Of a DNA stretch of 64,000 nt, positions 23,712 to 35,239 are shown piece by piece; position 1 is the first letter of the stretch; every line of letters starts with the position of its first letter. The notes under the pieces were generated by a model. It made no database searches. It was not told the DNA's origin and saw only the letters and a list, made by a program, of their open reading frames with translations. The position numbers and the translations under genes were made by a program. Location of the stretch: NCBI RefSeq assembly GCF_964355755.1, contig NC_092673.1, positions 26,047,001 to 26,111,000 of the forward strand, read 5' to 3'. Origin of the DNA: Antedon mediterranea. Taxonomy: Eukaryota; Echinodermata; Crinoidea; Comatulida; Antedonidae.

Positions 23712-23827
23712 ATTAGAACCTCTATTAAAGGGACACCTTCAGGACCAAAAAAAGTGTACCCTTAATATGGGTGGGTGGGGGGAGGGGGGGGGGGGGTGTG
23801 TATTTCAAAAGAGAGGTTCTACTGTAT
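23712..23827. mobile_element. Short inverted-repeat element with a G-run
   Basis: AGAACCTCTATTAAAGGGAC on the left and GAGAGGTTCTACTGTA on the right form short inverted ends of a 116-bp element. The centre (23769-23798) is a pure G/T/A run, GGGTGGGTGGGGGGAGGG, followed by twelve or so more G. A 60-codon open frame through it is low-complexity and not a gene. A diverged relative lies at 3120-3245. Confidence 0.6.
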
Positions 23828-23919
23828 TTATAATTTGTAATGAAAGAAATTGTAACAACGTTAAGAACAATAGTTGTATGGAGTGACCTGGTCAAAATTT
23901 GATCTACTGGTCATTCCTT

Positions 23920-23985
23920 GTCTTACAGACTATAATGTATTGCCATTATTTTTTTGTTTATGGCTAATAAAGAAATGAAATGAAA
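23920..23985 (+). mobile_element. Possible retroelement 3' tail
   Basis: GGCTAATAAAGAAATGAAAT, with an AATAAA signal followed by an (GAAAT)n-like run, resembles 3' ends of non-LTR retrotransposons. No coding part is attached. Confidence 0.35.
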
Positions 23986-24975
23986 ATTGTATAATACAAT
24001 ATATAAAACACAAAACAACCTTTAAAATATAAAATAAACTTTTTAATAAATAAAGGCCTAATTATGGAAAAATAAATTTTAAAGAACCCTATTATATAAA
24101 TCTTCCTGTAGTGTGATTTTTTTTTTTTTGTGGGTTATTAATAAAAATAATATAAAAATATAATATATAAAACACAAAACAGCCTTTAAATAAACTCATT
24201 TATATATAATACCTGTAAATATATCTTCAACTCAAAATTCACAAGTTTGTCCTATTATCATCATTATCCTATCCTATGCTGATTGCGTTTTGGTGGGTTT
24301 TTTTCTGTGTATCACTTGTATAAGTTGAAAAACTATATTTTAATTATACTTCTTAAAATAATATTCCAAGTAATCAATTTAAAACTTTAGTAGACGTTTA
24401 AAAGGATGAATATGCACAGTTTCTATTGTAACCTTGATAAATGTATTATATTAAAAATGATTTTGAATTATTTTGGTCATATTAGACAAAATTTGTTTAT
24501 AAAATTTAAAATAAAAAGAAAAAAATCAGTGAGAATATTCAAAGTTTAAATCGGAAAAAATTTAGCCTACTTTCAAATGAAATACCTAATTAGGAATGGT
24601 TGTAATTACATAAACTAATTATGAAACCAATTAATTTGACTTAAGCAATTGACAGACTATGTGAAAAGGAAAGGTAACCAATACTCCTTAGCTATCTTGT
24701 TTCTAATGAAAATAAATGTTAATTTAATTTTCAATCTGAATTTTACGATGGTTTGATGCATTTTAATATAATATTTTAATGTACATCAATAAAATTTACA
24801 AAATGATAAGATGGACGAGGACAAAATATTTTCTCATTGCTCTTTGAATTAATTAAGTAATGTAAGTTGTAATTTAACATATGTAATGTTATTAATCATA
24901 TCCACTCATGACTTTATAACTAACATTTTTGTGAATAAAAAAAACTGCCTCAATGATAACTGATGTGATAGAACG

Positions 24976-25290
24976 CAGAACTTTTGAACATGAAAAATGA
25001 AGATTAATAAAATCAGACTTTTAATAGGCCATTTTGCAATTTTAATGAAGTTTTTTACTTCTGTAGAAAAAAAAAATAAATTTGCTTATAAAACGAGAAA
25101 CTAAACAGTTAATTTTTATCAAAAACTCATTGTCTGTCAATTTAAGTATTTTTTCTTTAAATTACATTTTGTTCAGGTAAATATCTTTTTTTTTTATCCA
25201 GTTTTTGGTCAAAGTGAATAACTATCATGCGACATTAAAATGACATATTCAACAAATTTTCTTTAAGGAATGGAAATTTAGTGGCGATAT
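24976..25290. mobile_element. Diverged copy of the 15.4-kb MITE
   Basis: Shares ATGAAGATTAAT, AAATCAGACTTT, TTTTGCA, TTCAGGTAAATA, TTTTTGGTCAAAGTG and GACATATTCAACAA, in order and orientation, with 15446-15781. The terminal inverted repeats have been lost. Confidence 0.7.
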
Positions 25291-25690
25291 TTGCAATTTG
25301 TTTGGTTCTCTTTGTGGAGTATAAGCTAAATTGCGTGAGCAGAGTCGATCAACATACCACTGAAAATTGATATGCAATGCAATTTGATGAATTCCTGAGT
25401 AATCCTTGTATTAATAAGAACAATAATTAAAGCAATTAATTTCTAAATTGCCAATTTACTAATAATGATTCTCCTAATGGAATTACTGTAGTTATTAGAT
25501 ATTTTATGCAAATTAAATCAAAGTCATCTATTCTATAATATGGGAATGTTTAACACAAAAAACACAAGTTTGTTAATAAATTACAGGTATTTTGTATTTA
25601 CATCAAAATTCAAATTGGAGACTTTTATTAGTATACACAGTAATAATTTATTTCATCGTTATCGTAGTTTGTATTATATTACAAACGTAA

Positions 25691-25768
25691 TAGTGTAGTT
25701 GGGTAGGACAATTGACTATCATACAGAAAGACCTGGGTTCAATTCCCAGTAGGCCTACACTTGGTTTC
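25691..25768 (+). mobile_element. tRNA-like sequence (SINE head)
   Basis: TAGTGTAGTTGGGTAGGACA (A-box-like) and then CTGGGTTCAATTCCCAG, a perfect 5-bp T stem around a B box. The acceptor stem does not pair (TAGGCCT on the 3' side has no partner), so it is unlikely to be a functional tRNA. Confidence 0.55.
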
Positions 25769-26194
25769 CTAATAATATCGTCATCAATTGTTTTTTATGA
25801 AATTAGCATAAAGTTTTGTAACATACTAAACTCTTTGGTAACTTTGCAAGCTGTACCAGCACAAAATGTTTAACAACAAAATATATAAATTAAGCAGAAT
25901 ACTGAAGGTCACCGAAAAATACAAGAATTCAGTAAAAACAAAATTATATGGATTAGCTTGTTTCTAGGTGTGTATAATTACAACCAGTATACAGAAAAAA
26001 AGCTAAATCCAATAACTAATAATCGATTCTTAAATGATGTAGGCTAGTAAATGAAGGACATTGTAAATGTTTATTAAGCTTTTGTTTTAAGGGTAAATAT
26101 TTTTCAAGGCTATATTTAATGAAAAACAAAACAATGGTTTTTTGATATTTTTTTTTGTGTGGATATTTTCTGATATATTTCTTGAAATGCTATA

Positions 26195-26340
26195 TTTTAT
26201 CTTTATGTGCTACTTGGTAAGAAGGTTAGACAGGCTCTTTTCATAGGGATTTAATTCCCTTTTGTGTTTCCTGCCACTTACTTTGTAGTTTTGTTGTTCT
26301 AATTGACAATAAAGAATAAGAATAAAAACAAAGATACCCA
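26195..26340 (+). mobile_element. Probable non-LTR retrotransposon 3' UTR
   Basis: GGGATTTAATTCCC..TTTGTGTTTCCTGCC, then TTGTTGTTCTAATTGACAAT and AAAGAATAAGAATAAAAAC. A 3' UTR ending in a repeated AATAAGAATAA tail is typical of several LINE clades. The minus-strand open frame that covers it reads antisense to this tail. Confidence 0.4.
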
Positions 26341-26555
26341 AATGCAAAAGTGAGAGAGGAAGATAAGATAGATAAATCAAGAAAATATAAACTAAGATGG
26401 GAGTATCAGTGATCCAGAAACAATTATCAATGACAATCCTAGATTTGTAAAATATATAAGCAAAAATACATAGCATATTAAGGAAGAAGAAATCTTTAAA
26501 TTATTTAATATCTTTAAACTTACAACCTCTCCACAAACCTAATAGTTACCATGGA

Positions 26556-26558
<3 letters not shown>

Positions 26559-26595
<37 letters not shown>

Positions 26596-26860
26596 AATCC
26601 AAAGGCAAATTACTGGAAAAAATGACAATGTTGTGGAACATGGAACATATATATACAATAATATTTATATAAATCCAAAGCCAAATTACTTGAAAAAATA
26701 GCAATTTTGTGGTGTATCAATGGCTGGAATGGTGGAGAATGGTGGAAAATCTCAATAAAAACGAAGTAAAAGTAAAACACTCAGCCAGAAAGAAAGTGCT
26801 AAGCTTTCAGATAACACTATTCTTTCATCAGGGCTAATATTTATATGCCTACAGAATCCA
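26559..26860 (-). mobile_element. (TA)n-bounded repeat family F, copy A
   Basis: In minus orientation it runs CTGATGAAAGAATAGTGTTA, CTGAAAGCTTAGCACTTTC, TTCTGGCTGAGTGTTTTAC, then TTGAGAT..CCA, and twice CAGTAATTTG/AAGTAATTTG..CTTTGGATTTATATA, ending in a pure (AT)n run at 26559-26588. The tail part is duplicated within the copy. Other copies lie at 28505, 37417 and 63603. No coding sequence is present. Confidence 0.8.
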
Positions 26861-27036
26861 ACTACGGTATGAAGGAACATTTGGTATGAAATTTGGAACA
26901 AACACAGTTTGAAGTGATATGAGCCACCTCAAAAAAAGAAGATACCATAGTAGCTAGGCGGTAACATTTAGCATGATATGATACCAAGGAGATACTTAAA
27001 TTAATAAGTCTTATGTACTTAAAAATGTATATTTAC

Positions 27037-27073
27037 CCTTATTCCATTGACAGCACCAGCGAAACAGAAACAT
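27037..27073 (-). CDS. KCNIP-like: KChIP candidate alternative first exon 1b (Cys-Cys N-terminus)
   Basis: ATG at 27073 starts MFLFRWCCQWNK and the exon ends AAGG|GTAAAT with one spare G, the phase required by exon 2 (predicted join K-D-NELEDM). An in-frame TAG lies ten codons upstream. A Cys-Cys pair beside hydrophobic/aromatic residues is the palmitoylation pattern of KChIP2/3/4 N-termini (family knowledge). The exon is short and sits between two inverted copies of repeat family F (26559-26860 and 28505-28685), so it could be element-derived or chance. It is 8.9 kb from exon 2. Confidence 0.45.
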
Positions 27074-27119
27074 GATGTTGATCTTAAGGCACAAAAACTA
27101 ACTCCTTTGTAAAAAAAGC

Positions 27120-28504
27120 ACCATCACCATCGGACATAAATAACACGACAACAAATATCCACAAAAACACGAACTGTATTTTCACATGGTCTAAAATAAT
27201 AGTCTAAATGCGGTTCTAGGAGACAGACTGCAACAAGTTGGTGTTATAGCCAAAATGACCGAGTCAGCACAAAGAAATGCCTATGATCTGTGCCGTTTGA
27301 AGTAACCTGCTAAATTTTGCATTTAGTAGAGATATAACCATATCCAATGAAGTTGATGTATTCTGAACCATTGTTTAGCCTCGAGAAATATACTATGATA
27401 AGCTGGCTGAGACAGGTTATCAAGTACCCTGTGTTTCAAAGTCAACAAAGAGGCTTAATGAAGACGGAATAAATCACTGCTAGCACGTGGCTAGCAAAAA
27501 AGTGAACTTTAATCAATAACAACAATGATCTATTATTTAGTGTGATACAAAAACATAGCTGTTGCGTTTATAATATCATTATTATACTATTCCATATCTT
27601 ATAATCCAGCTCTTTTTATACTTGGTATATTATCCCATTTTGAAGGTTGTTGTAACGATGCGTAACCAGGTATACCACAAACTACATTGATTTATTCAAT
27701 GGATCTCTCTAGAGACAAACCGATGATATCATCAACTATCTATTACCGTGCCTACGTTCATAGTGGCCTCTTCCTACAAGTGGCTAAATTAAATCATAAA
27801 CATGGCTCTCAAAACATGCTGGTACTACATTAAAACCACGTATTAAAAGAATGACGATGGCAAGCAAATCACAATAATAATCGACTGGTATATAGTTACT
27901 TAAAACAGTTGAGCATCCGGATTTTATTACAATATAATTACTTTGTACATTAGTCATAAGAGACTCATCATTTTGAAGTAAAATTACTACGAATGTGTGA
28001 ATAAATTTGAATATATATACACTTGATAAAAATGATTAACATACTATACAAATTATTTCCTGAAAAAAAACATGTAAATATGAAATAAAATTAAAATTTG
28101 TAGCTTTAATTTAGATTTTAAACAACTCATGTATATTTATAATATGCATTTTATTTTCATTTGTGTGCAATTTTCAGATGAAATTCTAAAATTAAGGCGT
28201 ACAAAATACATACATGACAAATACTAATTTCATTAAAATAGTACAAATAAAACCAAAGAACATGAATTATTCATTATTTGTTTTACAACACACCTACTAT
28301 TCTAGTTGTAAATAATGAATGTGATCAAAATGTATTTTAACAATAAACAATATTGTTTACGATTAAAATATTAAATATTAAATATGATACATATTAATAA
28401 CAAGTTTAAGTAATATGTTTTTTTATCAGACAGAATTTGGATACAAATATTTGTTATCAAAAAGTGTTTTATAGACCACAACATAAAATGGTCTATAATA
28501 TATA
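27120..28504. other. Unique stretch between inverted family-F copies
   Basis: Moderately less AT-rich from 27200 to 27500. A short plus-strand frame near 27256 starts MTESAQRNAYDLCRLK and stops at once. I see no splice partner for it. The rest is AT-rich and featureless. Confidence 0.35.
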
Positions 28505-28685
28505 GATACACTGATAAAGGACTAGTGTTACCCGAAAGCTCTGCCAACTTTTCTGGCTGTTTTACTTCTCGTTTTGATTTAGCTTTTCGCTTTTATTTTG
28601 TATCACCATTGAGATCCAGCCACAGCATTGTCATTTTTTCAGTAATTTGCCTTTGGATTTATATATATATATATATATATATATA
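28505..28685 (+). mobile_element. (TA)n-bounded repeat family F, copy B
   Basis: Starts ACACTGATAAAGGACTAGTG, then CCCGAAAGCTCTGCCAAC, TTTTCTGGCTG, a GAGATCCAGCCACAGCATTG block, CAGTAATTTGCCTTTGGATT and (TA)n. It is opposite in orientation to copy A, and the two have their (TA)n ends outermost, 2.1 kb apart. Confidence 0.85.
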
Positions 28686-30613
28686 CACTGTATAAGTATA
28701 AACATAATAACTCACCCACTAATAATGGAATAATCCAAATTTAACTAACCAATTAAAAGTATTCAAAAACTTTTTGTAACTATTGAGGGCAGTAGACATA
28801 TAAAAAGAACTAAGTCATAAAGAAGGTGTAAGATTTAAATTGATATAGAGGGCAGTAAATCATTATTGATGTTACAAATTGTTGTGATGATTTAGACAAT
28901 ATAGTATTAAAATTTACATGAACTGATATGAATATGCAAAAATAGAGTGTAAATAAAAAAAGAATTATACAGTCCATGTAAAATATGTAAATGTGCTTCA
29001 AGTCATTAAAGAACTATTTGGACACAATATTTCAGGAGAAACACCTACAAAAATCAAAATACAGCTTGTAATATATTTATTATTTTCAATAAAGTTCAAC
29101 AGCGGGAAACCCGCCACTAACAGAATGGATTAAAAATATAAAATATGTTTAATATATTTAGCAAAAGATACAAAATATTCAAAAACATCAAAAAACAATG
29201 TTGGTGTATGTGTGCAGTAAATAGGCATTCACATAATGCCTGAAACTACATACATTAGTCAAGTATTTAGGATGCCAATGGATTTTATGACATAGGGAAG
29301 TGCAAGGGAATGTCTTAACTCTTAGCCCGATTTTGAATGTAAAAGCTATTAACAACATTGTAACATTAGTATAATGGATGTCACACGAGGCAAGTCAGTC
29401 AACATTTGTATGTACATAGCTGGGACTTTAATGTCGCTGATTTCCTTACCAATCAATAGCCTCCATTCTAACATTACATTAAAAACAACTGATGTGAAGA
29501 TTTAACATAGCATAGCTATGCGGTTAGATCAATAATGTGCATTCTGAATGTATAGAGTATGGCCATGGAGGTATGACATAGGTCACACTTTGACATGGTT
29601 TAATAATCCTGATTCACTTCACACATTACCTAATAACCTAAATAGGTTTCTATTAAAATATTTTACCCCAATGCCATATTATGAGAACATTTGACTGTAA
29701 TGGCATGTAACAGTAACAAGAGCCACATATATTTGGTTCATCAAAATTAAGACAGAATATTCATAGGATATTAATAACCAATATCAACCTATTTATTGTT
29801 TCCTCTTTCCTAGAGGGTTAGGTTTATACCAATGTGTTTACAATAGGATCAAAACATTCATTCCTTATATATATGGCCCAATCCCGTCATGACAGACGAT
29901 AACCTCATGTCCAAAATATTATTAACGAAGCTAAGTACTTCTCTGCTACGGATGAGTTCTGTTGGGTAAAAATAACACTACAAAACAGAACAAACTTCAA
30001 CAAAAGTTCGCTAAAGATTGATAACTTTAACCAAACATAACATTCTTGTAATATTTTAGCCATAGACAATGAGTCCCAGACATGTCCAGTTTGTTGTCAG
30101 CTGTACAGCTACCACATAACTGAAGTTTAAAGACCCGTAGAAATCAATATTACTACTTGCTATGATTCAATTAGATTTAAAGCAACAAACAGGGAGAAAA
30201 TCATCTTGCTTTCAATGTGCATAGGATAAACATACCATGAAAAGCAATCCGAGGACAAGTTGGGGATATTCTCAATCTAAACATAGTACAGCAGTTTTTA
30301 TAATTATCCACATGACGATGCACTGTGAATTGACATGCTTCTGTGATTGGATAAACAAACTTGGGTACTCATCTCATTATATTTTAACTACAGAGGGCGG
30401 TATTTTAATTTAGAAACAACATCAACTGCATTATATACTGTAGTATGGATTTAAAGCATGCTTTCATAATTAAATCAGATTGAATGCCAATCTACTTGAT
30501 AAATGTCACTAATAGATAATTATACTGTGATAATAAACTATACTACTAAACTAATGGAGAATTGAAATAACACGATCAATGATAAAGATTCAAGCAAAAA
30601 GAAATTGTATATT
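28686..30613. other. AT-rich first-exon region, no feature seen
   Basis: No exon or repeat boundary found. A donor-like GGGTGAGTT (minus, near 28710) has no ATG upstream. Minus-strand MEAIDW|GTAAGG near 29450 ends in phase 2 and does not fit KChIP exon 2. Confidence 0.4.
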
Positions 30614-31159
30614 GTAGGTAGACTTCAGTATGAGTTTTAAGCCAACTAGAGTGATTTTGGCATGTCAATAGTGTATGCACAGCGATAACCGATTCTGAGT
30701 GTTCCAACACCCATTATTGAGTTGTAGGTTGGACTTCAGTATGAGTTTTAAGCCAACTAGAGTGATTTTGGCATGTCAATAGTGTATGCACAGCGATAAC
30801 CGATTCTGAGTGTTCCAACACCCATTATTGAGTTGTAGGTTGGACTTCAGTATGAGTTTTAAGCCAACTAGAGTGATTTTGGCATGTCAAAAGTAATGTA
30901 CAGCGATAACCGATTATGAGTGTTCTAACACCCATTATTGAGTTGTAGGTAGACTTCAGTATGAGTTTTAAGCCAACTAAAGTAATTTTGGCAGGTCAAA
31001 AGTAATGCACAGCGATAACCGATTATGAGTGTTCCAACACCCATTATTGAGTTGCAGGTTGGACTTCAGTATGAGTTTTAAGCCAACTAAAGTAATTTTG
31101 GCAGGTCAAAAGTAATGCACAGCAATATTAAACCGATTATGAGTGTTCTAACACCCAAT
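30614..31159. repeat. 110-bp tandem array, five copies
   Basis: Units start at 30614, 30724, 30835, 30945 and 31054. Each contains GACTTCAGTATGAGTTTTAA, GCCAACTA, GATAACCGATT and a CCAACACCCATTATTGAG end. The first two are almost identical and the later ones carry shared changes (AGTAATTTTGGCAGGTC), which shows stepwise expansion. It is not coding. Confidence 0.95.
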
Positions 31160-33082
31160 CGGTATCGGGTATTTTAACCATCATTTTCAGAATGTCATTT
31201 AACTAAGTTATTGAAAAAGTGTCTTTTTTCTGCTGCCAAGAAATTGGAGGTAATTTATTCATACAGTTAATCTAAATCGTTTTTTTTTTTCACAACAGAA
31301 ACAGGCCATACCATGAGTAGAAAATCTTTGTATGGTCACTTAAAAGCATCGTACTTAAAACAATCTGGCCTTGTGTAGGTCCTTAATCATTTTTTGCTGT
31401 AAATATGTAAAGCATAACTGAGTTGTCAAGATCATTAGCCTAACCGTTAGTGTACACTTAAGATCTCAGTTGATAAAATGACAGAATAAGTCTACAAAGA
31501 TGGTCTATACTTATTATAAACCAATTAGTATTTTCAACCACCGGTTTTTGTGCAGACAACAAACTTGATCCTCACTGTGCGCCTCATTGGCCTGCAGTGC
31601 TCCATAGTCGGTTTTTTACTCTTTTTTTTTGACGTTTTTATTCTTATTGGCCGATAATATTTTTTAATGTTATATATTTATACTATTTTATTTTTATTTT
31701 TGTAAATTGTTTTCTCTTAATAGTAAGTATTATGTATATATTTGTAGCGCCCAGTTAGCATGGGTCACCTTTTTAATAAAAAGTTTAGTCAGACACCACT
31801 TGAGAAAATTGTGTATAGTAATGATACTATTTTTATTGAAAAATAAATATAAAATCACTAGAAACAATTACAAATATTACTACTGCTTATTATTAGTATT
31901 ATTCTAAACACAATTTCAAAACATTATCAAATATTAATGTAAAGGGAATATTGCAAGAAAAATTAAGTTAATATTTTAGTAGATTCACAGTTGGTATGCA
32001 ATATAAATCATTCTCCATCACAAAAACGTTGAAAACTACCCATTTTATTCACACCTTAACGTCCTTCAGAATAGCCAATGGCAAACACACTATGCATTAT
32101 ACCACAACAACTTAACACAAACTCATCTCACAAGTAATCAATTCTATAATATAATTAGTCATAAACCAGATAGAAACTAAATACACCTCACTATATTGTG
32201 GACAATACCTTATTGTTTACCAATTAACAACAATACCTGCATCCATATGATATTGAATGTATGTATGTTTGATGGTTTAATCAAAGTGATTGATAAAAAT
32301 TGACAATTTCATTACAATATTGCACATTTAAGCAGTTATTAGACAATATTTCCTTAGCATAACATCGTCAAACAAATTCAGGAGGAGGGGAGGTTTCCAA
32401 AAATGAAAACAGCAATGTTATTCACACGCACCTACACAACGTCATCTACTAGCCTTCCTTCTGACCTGGTCGTTTGATGAAGAGGAACATTTGGTTCAAA
32501 TGAAGGTTTAGTCTTATATGCAGAAATAATGATTGAAAAATCAATGCACATAAACCACAATGATTACAGATAAAAAGATTACTTCTAAGACTTACAGATT
32601 GTTGCAAATTTGTGAACATTTATTAAATATATGAATTGTTAGGGTATTTATAGGTCAAAGACAATTATTGATAATAATTTCAATTACCTGATAATGATAT
32701 CAATTAATTTTTATATTTCACAAAATGATGATCACCCTATTTTAAATTTAAAGTCAGAGATGATGTACAATACTTTTGAATACCCAATTGATACACAATA
32801 ATAACATTTAAAATGGTGTTTAGTAATTTTTTGCATACATATTCCTATATTCCTATAAACATTGAATCATCTGCTCAACTAGACAAATGTATTATTAAAC
32901 AGCACATGTTTAAATGCCAAATCAATTAAATATAGCATTCACCTAGATTTCCAACCATGAAACCTAGTTCAAGTGAATGTTGTAAACACATTAAACATGT
33001 ACTATACATCTAGAGTAGTACTTCATTTATCAAAAGTCGATAATAACATATAAACCTAGGTTAATTACCATGTATGATTTAC
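31160..33082. other. AT-rich DNA, no firm feature
   Basis: A minus-strand stretch near 32510-32435 reads TKPSFEPNVPLHQTTRSEGR to a stop after an acceptor-like CATATAAG. It could be a second exon for the 33.1-kb candidate, but the signal is weak. Otherwise nothing is seen. Confidence 0.3.
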
Positions 33083-33187
33083 CTTGCAGAAATCTGAAGC
33101 ATAAAGTAGTGCAGCTTTAGGGTAGGATGAAACAAAGTAGTTAATGATTATCAGGAAAGAAAATACCAGAATTTGGAATCTTACCAT
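33083..33187 (-). CDS. Candidate first coding exon with signal-peptide-like N-terminus
   Basis: Minus-strand ATG at 33187 opens a 35-codon frame that starts MVRFQILVFSFLIIINYFVS, continues SYPKAALLYASDFCK, and runs into a donor AAG|GTAAAT at 33083. A charged residue followed by about 16 hydrophobic residues resembles a signal peptide or a membrane anchor. It ends in phase 0, so it cannot splice directly to KChIP exon 2 (phase 1), and it starts only 13 bases from the 43-bp minisatellite. I do not recognise the protein. It could be chance, an exon of an unrelated secreted peptide, or a KChIP N-terminus needing one more exon. Confidence 0.25.
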
Positions 33188-33199
33188 GCTTATAGTATA

Positions 33200-35035
33200 G
33201 AATGAGAATAGACAAAATGCTAAAACGGTAGCCAGGAATGAAAAGCCAGGAAGCTAAAACGGTAACCAGGGATGAGAATGGGCAAAAAGCCAGTAAGCTG
33301 AAATGGTAACCAGGAATGAGAATGGGCAAAAGCCAGGAAGCTAAAACGGTAACCAGGAATGAGAATGGGCAAAAGCCAGTGAGCTAAAATGGTAACCAGG
33401 AATGAGAATGGGTAAAAGCCAGGAAGCTAAAACGGTAACCAGGAATGAGAACGGGCAAAAGCCAGTAAGCTGAAATGGTAACCAGGAATGAGAATGGGCA
33501 AAAGCCAGTGAGCTAAAATGGTAATCAGGAATGAGAATAGGCAAAAGCCAGTGAGCTAAAACGGTAACCAGGAATGAGAATGGGCAAAAGCTAGGAAGCT
33601 AAAACGGTAACCAGGAATGAGAATGGGCAAAAGCCAGTAAGCTAAAACGGTAACCAGGAATGAGAATGGGCAAAAGCCAGTAAGCTAAAATGGTAACCAG
33701 GAATGAGAATAGGCAAAAGCCAGGAAGTTAAAACGGAAGCCAGGAAGCTAAAACGGAAGCCAGGAAGCTAAAACGGTAACCAGGAATGAGAAAAGCCAGG
33801 AAGCTAAAACGGTAACCAGGGATGAGAATGGGCAAAAGCCAGGAAGTTAAAATGGTAACCAGGAATGAGAATGGGCAAAAGCCAGAAAGCTAAAACGGTA
33901 ACTAGGAACGAGAATGGGCAAAAGCCAGGAAGCTAAAACGGTAACCAGGGATGAGAATGGGCAAAAGCCAGGAAGCTAAAACGGTAACCAGGAATGAGAA
34001 TGGGCAAAAGCCAGGAAGCTAAAACGGTAACTAGGAATGAGAATGGGCAAAAGCCAGAAAGCTAAAATGGTAACCAGGAATGAGAATGGGCAAAAGCCAG
34101 GAAGCTAAAATGGTAACCAAGAATGAGAATAGGCAAAAGCCAGGAAGCTCAAACGGTAACCAGGAATGAGAATAGACAAGCGCCAGGAAGCTGAAATGGT
34201 AACTAGGAATGAGAATCGGCAAAAGCCAGAAAGCTAAAATGGTAACCAGGAATGAGAATGGGCAAAAGCCAGGAAGCTAAAATGGTAACCAAGAATGAGA
34301 ATGGGCAAAAGCTAGGAAGCTAAAATGGTAACCAAGAATGAGAATGGGCAAAAGCCAGGAAGCTCAAAACGGTAACCAGGAATGAGAATGGGCAAAAGCC
34401 AGGAAGCTAAAATGGTAACCAGGAATGAGAATGGGCAAAAGCCAGGAAGCTGAAATGGTAACCAAGAATGAGAATGGGCAAAAGCCAGGAAGCTAAAATG
34501 GTAACCAGGAATGAGAATGGGAAAAAGCCAGGAAGCTAAAATGGTAACCAGGAATGAGAATGGGCAAAAGCCAGAAAGCTGAAATGGTAACCAAGAATGA
34601 GAATGGGCAAAAGCCAGGAAGCTAAAATGGTAACTAGGAATGAGAATGGGCAAAAGCCAGGAAGCTAAAATGGTAGCCAGGAATGGGAATGGGCAAAAGC
34701 CAGGAAGCTAAAATGGTAACTAGGAATGAGAATGAGCAAAAGCCAGGAAGCTAAAATGGTAACCAGGAATGAGAATGGGCAAAAGCCAGGAAGCTAAAAC
34801 GGTAACCAGGAATGAGAATGGGAAAAAGCCAGGAAGCTGAAATGGTAACCAAGAATGAAAATAGACAAAAGCCAGGAAGCTAATGGTAACCAGGAATGAG
34901 AATGGGCAAACTCCAGGAAGCTAAAACGGTAACCAGGAATGAGAATAGGCAAAAGCCAGGAAGCTAAAACGGTAACCAGGAATGAGAATGGGCAAAAGCC
35001 AGGAAGCTGAAATGGTATTACCAGGAATGAGAATG
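33200..35035. repeat. 43-bp minisatellite, about 43 copies
   Basis: The repeating unit includes AAGCCAGGAAGCTAAAACGG, TAACCAGGAATGAG and AATGGGCAAA. It has frequent ACGG/ATGG and GAAG/GTGAG variants, and one place (33720-33780) where a shortened unit is repeated. The period is not a multiple of three. The minus-strand frames that read PILIPGYHFSFLAFAHSHS cycle through all three frames of the same repeat and are artefacts. A degraded extension continues to about 35230 (GAAAAAGCCAGAAGGC). Confidence 0.97.
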
Positions 35036-35239
35036 CATTCATTCTTTATTTAGCCTTCAAAATTGGAATACATTTAAACATTAGGTAACAAAAACAAGAC
35101 AGGCGGAAATCTAAGGAGAATAGGAAAAAGCCAGAAGGCAAAGCAAAACCAGGAGTGGGAATAGGCAAACGTCCAAAAAGTAAACCAAGAATGGCAAAGG
35201 CTCTAACACAAACCAGAAGCCAGAATAAAGACCAATAAA

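Noticed and set aside
25691-25768. Functional tRNA gene
   Set aside because: T stem and B box are good but the acceptor and anticodon stems do not pair. The same holds for 1555-1642, 19026-19112 and 51635-51708.
28505-28560. True hammerhead ribozyme in family F
   Set aside because: Core bases are only partly kept (CTGATAA in copy B, missing C3 in copy C, no U before the cleavage position in A and B), and no stem I is visible. Kept only as a structural observation.
32925-32960. Fourth KChIP first exon (MVGNL, phase 1)
   Set aside because: Only five codons before a GTGAAT donor, with no anchor-like residues. Too short to separate from chance.
33141-35042. Several minus-strand frames reading PILIPGYHFSFLAF repeats
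   Set aside because: They are frames of the 43-bp minisatellite. The period is not a multiple of three, so each frame cycles and ends.
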